Assembly (NCBI GenBank): GCA_013350335.1
Contig: CM023540.1
Coordinates: 19,473,828 to 19,537,827 of the forward strand
Direction of reading: 5' to 3'
DNA from: Chimonanthus salicifolius
Lineage: Eukaryota; Streptophyta; Magnoliopsida; Laurales; Calycanthaceae
DNA: 64,000 nucleotides
A program made the translations under genes and the position numbers. The notes beneath the pieces are model-generated. The model searched no databases, was not told the origin of the DNA, and was given only the letters and a program-made list of their open reading frames with translations. Below are positions 13,101-25,100 of the stretch, one piece after another (the stretch's first letter is position 1; each line of letters begins with the position of its first letter).

Positions 13101-16100
13101 GACAGCAACCTCACAGAAAACCCCAAAATTTGCATCCAAAGAGTGAGCCTCACTGAGAAGATAAAAAATGCTTCATGGTTCTTAGAAGAAATGTCCCTGT
13201 TGAAACCAAAAAAATAAAGGAAGGTGTTCACTATTTTGTATTTACATATATAATAAAAAGCAACACCATGAGTGAGATGCAAGAATAAAATTATAGTAAT
13301 CCCATATAATAAATTAGAGATTAGGAAACAAATCATTAAATGATAAAGATGCATAAAAAGAAGGCCTTGTAACTGAGGGAAATACCCATCAGCATCAGAC
13401 AATTGTTTGTGTAAAACCTAAAAAAAAGGTTCATAAACATATGAAAGGGGAAACTAAAGAAATTCCATAGTAACAAGGGGTAAAGATCCATTAAGGCAAT
13501 TTTGGCCCATAAAATTAGCAGAAAACAATACTGAAAAAAAAATAAGATGAGAAGTGCTCCCTCACAGCCTCAGCTTTAGCCAATGCACCTGCTGCCAAAT
13601 TCTTCTGCCTCTCTCTGATAATGTAATTAGATCACCAAGGTTAGAGATCCTCTCCTGCGGGTTTTCAAATTCCCCTCATTCTGACACCATAGAGGTTCAA
13701 CCAGTTACTACCACTTTAATTGGGATTCTGAAGTTGAACTTCAATGGGAAATCCTCTGTAATCTGGGTCCAGCTTACATTGTTGACCTTATTTGTGGTGT
13801 TTCCAGGTTCCACTTGAGTGTGTGTCTACAACTTAAGTTCATGCTCTCCCCCAAGGACTTCTCTCAATCAAAGACTGTATTTGTGACACCCTTTTTTAGA
13901 AGTTCCATTGGTTGTCAAAACGATGTATACATACAAACACACTAATCAGTAATTCTAGAGATAAACTGCTTATGAGAAAGACTTTTTATTTAACATAAAT
14001 TATGGGAAGTGATGGGCTCCCACACTAACACTCACCAACTCCACCAGTCCTATGAAAGACCCCATATCCCGCTTTATATATCGACCACTCTCAGCCAAAA
14101 AGTAAGTCAATGCCATTTGCCTAACAACTCACATATATATCCATTTATGATGCTAGAAACCAGATTTCTCTCACCAACTTCCCCATCCTCCATGGAATCT
14201 TCCTCCTCCCCAAAGAACATTTGATGGCATTTACTAAATCTCCTTCAACAAATAGTTTTCCTTGATAGTTCTCTTTCAATAATGCTATGTCCCCCATAAT
14301 TGCCCATAGCCCCCACGTCATTTGATTCCTTTATCCCTACCAGTTCTAAGAAAAAAAATAGTTTGACTTCACCTTGAACATTGTGTTCCCCTACCAATAT
14401 CCAATCCAGATTCTGTTGTGATGTGGAGACAGTAAAATCCAATCACTTTAAGGGGGAAAACAAACATAAAAGATCAATCCATAGAACACACCTCAAAAGT
14501 AACACCAAATTTAGTATGGTTCAGAATTTTCAAAAAAAAAAAAATTAATATGGTTCAGAGATGAAGCCCAAGTCCAGCAGACAGGAGAGATGGTTTGTCA
14601 TCAATATCAAAGGGGAAAAAATGAAAGAATCATAGTATGCCAAGAATGATCCTTAGTGTCACGGGTCCAGATGAGTTTTTTTTTCTCTTCCGAAATCATG
14701 ATGGCACTCAAAGCAAGTCCGTTTAGATCAAGTCAGCTACAAACACCCCACAAGCAAATGAGGTTCTCGCAGGAATGCAAAAGAGTACACACACAACACA
14801 AGTTTCATTGCCAAGGGCCTCAGCCCAATGCTTATTGCTATACAATTGCCAAAATACAAGTCTCACCTAGTCCACCAGTCCCCTACTAATGTCCAAGGAA
14901 TGCCTTTAGGCTAAAGTACAAAATCCAAGTAGTTACCACGTAAGGCTCCACCTTCGGTTACAAAACTGATAACGAACACAAACCACTCAGTCACCACCAC
15001 GATCCAAGTGTTGCCTGTGTGTTCCATTCTTGAGAAACCACCTGTCCAGCAGTTCCAGCAACTGCTATCATGAACTACAATTAAGCAAACTGCTCACAAC
15101 TCTGCTTGCCACCTGGCTGAACTGCTCAGAACAACTCCTGATCATGTCCACTTGATCAGCTACCTTTGGCAACTGTCCAAGACCTGGTCAGCTGAGCAAC
15201 CAACCCTGCCAATCTGGATCACAGTCAGCCATGACTGTACTGAGTCATCAAGTGTATATCCTACTACACGCCTCAACTCAATGGTTCGCTCGACCATACT
15301 GGTGATCGAAACACACCCTGCTCACCAGCTAATCACCCAAACCAACCGCGCTCCAACTGTGATCCATAGGTGATCCGATTTTCCAACTGCAGCTTGACTG
15401 CAACCAAACCGCGGTTTACTTGCGATCCACTTTGGGACTTGATTGCGCTCCAACCACAACCTAACCACAGTTCACTTGTGATCCACTTGCAAAACCACTA
15501 TGGGACTTGATCATGTTCCAACCGCGAACCAACCATGGTTCACTCCATGATCCAATCACAGCCAGCTAAGGGACAAAACCAATCCATCCTGAATCCGTCC
15601 AAGCTCTGTCCACAAACAGCTCTGAGTCTATCCGAGTTCGTCCAACTTGCTCGTAGATTGTCCTGATCCCACCCAGAACTATCTAGGGATTTGTCCACAA
15701 CTTGTTCATCGTCCATCTGGACCGCGTCCACAGATAGTTCGATAAATGGGGATCTGGCACTTAGCCACTTGCTCTATGAAAGACAATTTTTTATAGTATG
15801 CCAAGAATGATACCCAAAAGGTAAAAACCAGTAGCCTCACTTGTACACGGTTTTGACAAACCTCTTTCTCAACCACAAGACCACAAAAAGGCTCTCTAAC
15901 CCCCTTTAAGCCTTCCTAATAAAGGATTATACACTCTCACCTATTCAAAAAAGGCTCTTTTTCAAAAACCTCATTCTTTGTCAGTGGGGAGTACATTTAC
16001 ATGGTCTCAGGAACAATGGATCCCTCTGCCATCTTGACATGCCACACAAAAAAAAAGTGGTTGAGATTTTTGCTTGCCTGATGTCATCTAGCACTGCAAA

Positions 16101-19100
16101 TTGTTTAGCCAATGTTATCTAAACAATTAACAGAAGGAATTATCAAAAGCATTCAAATGGCAACCCACCTAAGCCAAACCATAATGAATTTCTACATGTG
16201 TTGGTCTCTCCTCTCTATGCTCGCCTTTCTTCTCTCTCCAAGGATCGACCATCCTTCTACCCAACAAGTATGCTTCTCTAATAAGGGAAAAAGAATCCTC
16301 TACTTCTAAATTCTTTATGGGGCTGACTCTTTGAAGAAACATCCACATTTCCACTTGTCATTCTTTTTTTCTCTTTCAAATCCTGGAGAGTGCATTATGT
16401 GACCAACCATGTCCAAAGAGAAATTAGCAATCGTAGAAGGTGAAATTGATGATGAAGGGATATGCTGGAACAAAAGGAGAAACATACCTGATGTGTTTCC
16501 CTTGGAAATTCAATTTGGCAAAAGAGAGAGACCCATCCAGTACAGGTATATTAGGGGTCACTCTTGTACAGGGTAATGATATGCAGAGGAGATTTGGAGA
16601 GAAGAAAGTAGAGAGGCCAAGGAGATGTGAATGGAGAGATCTAGGAAGGAGATGGTTGACCTAAATCAAACCAGCCAAAGGAAGATGCAGGGCAATTGTA
16701 GATACTAGAGGATTCAATTCAGACCCCATTGTCAGTGCACCAAGAGGTTCTAGTGATGGATTTACCAAAAATGACAATGTTTGAATATTGAGCTTGCAAG
16801 ATTTATTTTGATTAAAATATTAGATTTAATCAAACCATGTTTTCTAAGCTTCACAGTTTTCCTTCTTTTTTTCTAAAACAGTAACAAAAAATTTACTGCT
16901 TCAAAGAAAAAGTAAGCAAAATTTACTTCAAATTATTTTTTAATCCTTTAACTTTTGCAATAATTAAAAATATAGCATTATTTATCTGAAAGTGATTCAT
17001 TATCAACCAAATATTCAAGGACATTTCCAATAACACAATATGTAAGATCAAAGCAGTGTAAAATGGGACCTACATAATAATCTCAATGGAATCTTAAGGA
17101 CAAGGGACTTAATAAATGGTTGCTGATGTGTGAACTCAAAAAAATTGATCCCATTAAGCATGTATAGCCACGGCACATCCACCGTCTCTATTTTAGTTTC
17201 ATAGGGTCATTGAACCCCCATCAAATCCCACATGTAATCAAATTCAAAAGTGAGTCGTAACTCAAATATGTCAAGTTAAAGTTAGGCTCACAATCACTAC
17301 CTCAAATTTTATTGGACTATTTCTATAACTAATTCATAAACATTCCTGTTCATTTAAAGAGTAACATGTATTGCATTTGTGGGACATGCTAATCCAGTCA
17401 AATTAAAAATGAAAATTTCTAGATTAGTCATACATCAAATTTTATTTCCATTTAAATTTCTTTGCCACTTTATCTTAAGTCACAAAATAGAATGTAAATC
17501 CATTTCAAAAATAATAATAATAATAATAGAATGTAATTTGATAAGCAGTAAACTATTCATTCCATACACTAAGATTACTTAGCTAAATACTTTAGATGAC
17601 CCAAATTCTAGCACAAGACTAATTTAAAGAAACTCTAATTTGATCTACCATACTTCAAGTATCTTACAAACCTTCATGTTTTCCTGTTTAAGATGCCAAT
17701 AAAGAAAACTGTGGCATGTGCCAGAGAGATCTGATTCAAAGGGGATACTAGCTGCTTTTTTCAGGGTACTTTTAAAGTTGTCACATGGACCTAATAGGGG
17801 GCTCAATGCATCCTTCTTTTGGAGAAGGCAACAATGCAAATTTCATTAACAAAAGTGAGATACAAGAATAAGATACAAAGGGAAAGGTGGCTGAGAAGGC
17901 CAAACTCAAAGGGAAAGTGTAAGGTTAAAGCTCATTGGAATCGTGGTCTGCCCCTCTAGCTCTTTTTCACTGAAGTCTTTCTATGTTTGGAACACTCAAT
18001 GCACTTTGGATCTAGTGGTTAGCCCAGCGATCTAGAAGTCCAAAGCTCCTCCTCAAGCTATTTGTTTCAGATGCAAATAAAAAAAACTGTACCAAATGCA
18101 AAATAAACAGGCTTTAATTGGATGAGCTGGAGAGTTTGGCATCCAAAACCTGTCAGGCTTCAAAAAGGGCTCATGCTTTGGTAAAAATAATCAGGCTCAA
18201 GCTTTTTTAGTGAAGCCCAGCCCAAACCCGGCCCGTGAACACCCTTACCTAATACCATACTAAATCTCTAATCAAGATCACCTATAAAACTGGTAAAAAA
18301 TATAATAACTCCTATCTTCTTCCTTTCCTTCTTGCCTCCTTACTTTTTCAAAAAGTATGAAAGTCGGTAACATGTTTTACCAGAGCTAGTAGGTCCTTTA
18401 GGTTTCTCCTTATGAGAAGAGAAAGATGGCCCATATTGTTGTTCCACCCAGCAACACTCCACTTCCGCCCTTTCTTCATCCTTAAAATTGAAACCCATCA
18501 TTGCTCCCACTTTTAGCAATTTAACTACTTCCGACAATGACAAACCCTTTCATTTTAGTGCTAGTAATCCCACCTATCCATCATAACTCCTTTCTTATTG
18601 TTGTCTTGCATGTCCATGCACGTTTCCACAAAATCCATTGTTGTCTAAGGAGAAACATCACCAAGGACTCCCTTGCAAACCACATACTTCCCTCTCCCTT
18701 TAACATCTCCTCTAGTGTCTTTTGTATTTGCTAACCAAAGTCACCACATGTTCACCTTCAAACAAGCTAATGGGCCCAGCTGACATCTCATTACCAAACC
18801 CCCATCAATAGGATGATAATGGTTGACCAAAACAGAAAGTCCCTAAACTTTATCCACCATTACCCCTTTGTCCGTAATTTCTCACGCATGTCCCCACCAA
18901 GCTTTTTCTTTTAGAGATCTCCTGAGAAGAAACATCACTACCTCTCTCCTTTAACCTTTACATGTGTCAACTCTTTAATTAACCAAACACCCATTGTCCT
19001 AGGCCAAATGCAGCCTGACAAGTGCCTCCTTCCTTAAATATCTTCCACCTAACCCATTTTTCAAATCTAAATCCACAATCTCCTTTCCCCACCAAGTGCA

Positions 19101-22100
19101 GACCACAATTGCCAGTGTGCTCCCATGGACAAATAAGATTTGATTCATCACACTTGCTTTCACATGCAATCACCATGTTCACCTTCCAATTCTCTCTTCC
19201 CATCATCTACTTTTATTGTACTTGCGGCAATTTTTTCCGCAAGCCCAAGAACTTGTCATCCAATGCCATAGCTAGACAAGGAATTGGTCCCCTTTTTCTA
19301 AGTAGTAACAGAGAAAATAATTAGTTACCGTTGCATCTCACAGTAGACATCTAGATGTCCAGATTCCCATTTCTCATGCAGTTCCTTTCTTATGATACAT
19401 GTCCCACTAATGCTAAGGTCAAATCCCTTGAGATAAGGAGTCATTACATCTGAAAGTTGACAACTTAATGCCTAAGTTGTTATTGATTTCCCTTTTCACG
19501 TCTTTTGAAATGAAGATTGGATATCTTTTTTGCTATAGGAATCAACACTACCTCAAGCAACATATCACGTGTTAAGGCCATCAAATCCCAAAATCTAGTC
19601 ACAAAAAGAAAAGAGGATAGGCATGGTAACACAACCCATCAAACTATGGATCCACTTCAATTTTTAAAATTTGTATATAATATAATGTCCTTTTTTAAGC
19701 AATGATTAGATAAACATAATATACAATATACATGAATAGGCATGTGTATCTTTTATTTCATATACAATATGAAATGCTAAAACAGAGAGGGGAGGGGATA
19801 TCTAGGCTCATGAGTTTAAATCAAATCCAAATGATGCAGTATTAATTAGTGAGATAAAATCAGCTAATAAAATGTGTGAATTTGTAGAGAAATTTCTGAA
19901 GTATGGTTTGAAAATTAGCGGCACAAAACAAGCATATATTTGAGTATAACTTTGTATTTAAGAGCATAGAAAATGAATAGTTAAATTGATTACTAGATGT
20001 CCATATTCTCATTTCTCATGCAGCTCCTTTCTTATGATACATGTTCCACTAATGCTAAGGTCAAATCCCTTGAGATAAGGAGTCATTACATCTGAAAGTT
20101 GACAACTTAATGCCTAAGTTGTTATTGGTTTTCCTTTTCACGTCTTTTGAAATGAAGATTGGCTATCTTGTTTGCTATAGGAATCAACATTACCTCAAGC
20201 AACATATCATGCGTTAAGGCCATCAAATCCCTAAATCTAGTAACGAAAAGAAAAGAGGATAGGCATGGTAACGTACAAGTGGTTTCCATAAGACAAACCC
20301 AGAAACCGGTAGCATGACCAATCAACCTATGGATCCACTTCAATTTTTAAAATTTTGTATATAATAATAATATAATGTCCTTTTTTAAGCAATGATTAGA
20401 TAAACATAATATACAATATACATGAATAGGCATGAGTATCTGTTATTTCATATATAATATGAAATGCAAAAACAGGGAGGGGAGGGGATATCTAGGCTCA
20501 TAAGTTTAAATCAAATCCAAATGATGCAGTATTAATTAGTAAGACAAAATCAGCTAATAAAACGTGTGAATTTGTAGAGAATTTTCTGAAGTATGTTTTG
20601 AACATTCGCAGGACAAAACAAGCATATATTTGAGTATAACTTTGTATTTAAGAGCATAGAGGATGAATAGTCAAATTGAAAACGAGTAAGTGCCACATTC
20701 TAATAAACATCAATACTTAAAGATAAATAATAGTACAAATCGCATGATGAATTTGGATACTGCCAATAGGATTAGCACAATTAGAACCTCGAGATTGGTA
20801 ACTACTCATTGTTGCAACGTCAAGATTGCAGGTTCAGGACCTATGGGTGTCAAATAGACAATTCATCCATGTGGAAAAATAATAAAATATACAGGTCAAA
20901 TCTTAATGCAAACGCCAACCTCAGATTGATAGGATAAATGGCTTCAATGATGATGATGATGAAACAAGATTAGTGCAAGGGGAAAAATGGAGGCCAACCA
21001 ATGACGTGTTGTGTGATTTTAAAGTGCTTTTTCAATTAAAGGCTTTTTCAATTAAAGGGCTAACCTAATGACATTTAGACCTGTAACTTCATCTGAAGCT
21101 AAAGATTGGGTGATGCGGAAACGACAAGAAGATGAAGTAAATGTAAATGAGTATGTGAAGATGCTAACAACATACACTAGGAAATGAGTGCATTGCAAGA
21201 AATGAAAAGAAGTCAAGGACTGTCATCAACATTGCGAAGAATCAAAGAGTATGGGATACAAGTGCAAGGAATTAAGGGAGACCAATAATGAGTTGAATAA
21301 TATGGTAAGAAGGGATGTCCAAGACTGAAATTAGAAAACATGATTTTTGTATGACTAAGTAGAAAGAAAGAGCTAAAAATCCAACTACAGATAGATAGGA
21401 TAATGGCTTCAATGGTGATGATGACGACAATGATAATGAGGAAAGGCCAATGGTGATGATGCACCAGGTTATCTGCATGTATAACAAAGATATGAGCAAT
21501 GCTAGAGAAGTTGTCGTATGAGTCTCCACTAAAGAGGCTACCATCTACCATAGTGTGGGCCAACATGGATATAGAGGTACATATAAGGAAGCACAACAAC
21601 AGGAGGCATCCCAATCCAACAATCCTAGCCATGTGATCATAGACCTTATAAACTATTGAATTTTATGGACCACAAAGACATGGCTAGTAACCAAATAGGA
21701 TTGAAATTGCACCCATTTGCTATCTAGTTGGTCCCCTACAAATCCCTTAATCTCCCAAAAGATAGTCTCTTCAACAGCCACCATGGAGTTCCATTGCAAG
21801 AAACATGATCACTTGAGCATAGAACATTCAAACATGCTACTGGACACTCAAATTAAACATTAAATATCTAATGATGCACCATAGATGAAATGTAAAGGCT
21901 TTAGCACATGCTTGAAACCAAAAAAAATTAGGCGGAGGTATTTAACATTTTTAGCATATTGAAGAAGAAAGAGAGAGAGAGAGAGAGAGAGGAGATATAA
22001 AATGGAGCAAAGATGGATGTGCACCAGATTGCATGTGAAAATAGAATGAACCAAGCAACGTCAAGAAAGATTGCGCAACCAAGAAGAACTACGTAGGTTC

Positions 22101-25100
22101 GGCCAAGGCTTTGGCTACTGCTCTCAATAGCAATGAGCGCAAACAGTGCCACCACCAGATTAATGAGTAGCACACCATTGTATTGTGCTCCAAGCGACCC
22201 AACCAAAGCACAACCAATCTGCCCAGAAAAAATTCAGATCTTAAACAAGTATATATAATGTATGCAACTACATGCAAAACAAGGAACACCAAATGCACCA
22301 AAAACAATTACACCACATCATAAGTAATATAAGAACCTAAAATCAAAGAAAGAATTGCGTCGATGCAAATGAGAAAGAAAAGAAAACGAGTATGTATAAA
22401 CCTTAGATGTCAATTCTATTCCATTCCAGCTGAAATGTTCCGGATCCGACCAAAAAACAAAATGGAGCGGGTCCAACTCTGGTACCGGGTTATGTTCGGG
22501 GCTATTCCGACTGATCCGGGCGAAACGGATTGGAGTGGCCCATTCTGGCCCTAGCCATTCTGCTCTACAATTATTATTTTTAATTGTTTTGGAAACACAT
22601 ATATAATCCAATTGTACAAATAAAAAATGAACTTCACTACAACTGCAAAAAAATTGAGCGTAAAATAAAATATGAAGTCACTTGATCTTAGTGGTTAAAG
22701 TCATCAGATGTTCTCAATTCAATGATGCTAGGTGACTTTGACCACTGAGATCAAGTGACTAAAAAATAAATTTCGAGCTGAAATTTTGATCTAGTTGTAG
22801 TTTATGGAGTATATTTTTAATTCATATGGTTTATTTTTAGTTATGACAAAAATTTGATAGAAAGGTGAAATGGACCCAGTGTGCCATGAGTTTTATGTTT
22901 TGACCTTTAATTTTGAATAAAATGAGAACTTAAGTTAATTTCTTGAGAATTTTTTTGGATTTTTTTGTCTAATTCAATTTGAAATTAATTCTTATTAGAG
23001 TAAAATTTTAAGCACTTTTGAATTAGTATTTGATAATTACATTACTATGAATTGAGATTACAAACATAAGTAGTTATTTAATGATAATTTATATATTTAT
23101 TTATGTAGATTAATGAAAATGATGAAAATAATTCATTTAAATATATTTATAAGTTTGTATTATTCTCTTCATATTTTATTATATTTTTATGCCATCTTTT
23201 CCTAAATGGAAATACTGAAACGGCTGGAATGCAGAAACATTCCATCACAGAGACAAAACCGGAACAGGGTCCAGAACAAATCTAACAACTATGGTATAAA
23301 CATAAGTTTGATATCAAAGTTATGAGCTAAATTCAAACTAAAAAGAAAAATGAAAAATATATCTTTGGATTTTGAATTGAAAACATTATTTACAATAACT
23401 GACAGTAGCTTCTTTTGGTTATCTTAATCCATGCTTATCTTTCAAAGTGCTTCTCTAACTAAATTACACTTTCATATTTACTTAATTTACATTGAACATT
23501 GGACCTTCCACAGATACCTCTCTAGTTTTCATTTTCTCATCTTTAACATTATTTTTTCTTATTCAAATTTTCAATATGCATCCTTCAGTAGTTCAAGATT
23601 TTCATTCATGCATGTATGACACATTTACTAAATAGAATGAGTGTCATCTAACAATATATTTCTCCCTTCATCTTCTGGCCTTCTGGAAACCTTACTTCAT
23701 CTCTGGCTAGGAGTACTTAAAGTGTGGTTTTTGAGTTGGTTTATAAGTCTAAGGAAAGAAATTTTTACAAAGTACATGAAAAAGATCCATTCCAGCGACC
23801 GAAAGGACAGCTAAGTGGTTATACACTAATAACCATGTATTTGGGGCATGTGTATGGAATATCAAAATTCAGAACCATAATAAGGTAGTTCCCTACTTCC
23901 CCAAGTGAATAGACCTTCGGAAACATCTCTCTCCTATAAAGAACCCCAATCATCTGACAAACACCATCCAAACTCTAGACCATCCTAGATAGTATAATCA
24001 ATATCAATCCAGTGATATCTTGCATTTCTATTTTCTATGAGCCCACATCTTTCCATTCACCAAGAATTGCAAACATGTCCAATCAAACCAAAAATCCACT
24101 CATGTTCTTTCTTAATTTTTTGAAATGGTGACAATAAAATACATAAGAAAAAAAGGCTCATCCCAACTTCACTGGTTCTAAGAATAAAAAAGGAAGAAGA
24201 GAAAAGAAAACAGCCAAATTCAAAACCAAAAGTGATCTAACATGCAAACTATAAAATTGGGTGCACAAAACACATTCAAAAGGTCAAAAGAGAACACAAT
24301 CAGAAACAAATACCAGAGAAACATTAATAAATAAAGAAGGACAAATGCAGCCAACCCATAGTTCACACACAGAATAAAAAACTCAGTTTCTCCTATAACA
24401 AGATTGCATTCAGATGCACAACGGATCATGATCCTTTGGTTGGATACTGATTTTCCAGGAATATACTTTCTTCTCCATGCATCAAAACTGGACCCAAAAC
24501 TTTGTTTCCTAAGGGTTTTAAAAAAGAAAAGATAAAAGACCATCATCAAGATATTCAAACCTATTGCAATATGAAGCACATCCAGACCTGCCCAATCATA
24601 ATACAAGTAAAATGGGAATCACAGTTGGATGCATTGACATTTGATGGGATTCAATATGACAGAATTCAGAGGAAAAGGAAAAGAATGAAATTAAAACCAT
24701 AACCTACTCAGGGATTGAAATGGAAAAGGAATGAGAGAAAATAGAACCAGAACTGTTTTGCCTTTATCCTACTTGATCATGCTTTCACCATTTCTTTAAT
24801 AGAAAAAAATTTATTGATGACAATCACTTCTTTACTATTTTTGTTTAAAATGATAAACAAAAAGTTTGGAGAGGGGGGGCCGCGGGGGGGTGGTGGTTGG
24901 GGTGGTGGGGGGTGGTGGGGCACTAATGCAGTCTTGAGCAGTTAAGGGAGCTAGTTGATGACCCACCTAATTATCTGGTTTTAGGCACCAAGCCAAGCAC
25001 CAAGAGACTCTTGGTCCAAATATCCTCCGGCCTCCCACACCTTCATCCGATACCAATGAGGAGAATAGAGGCACCTTGTAAAATTATAATAAAAAGAAAA

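Noticed and set aside
13197..13402. Upstream part of the 180-codon ORF around exon 3 as coding
   Set aside because: The acceptor at 13197 completes the split Trp codon from exon 2. The upstream text is AT-driven hydrophobic intron translation.
24220..24606. 128-codon minus-strand hydrophobic ORF as an exon
   Set aside because: It lies between exons 1 and 2 of the AGTRAP-like gene, which join perfectly without it, and shows no family motif.
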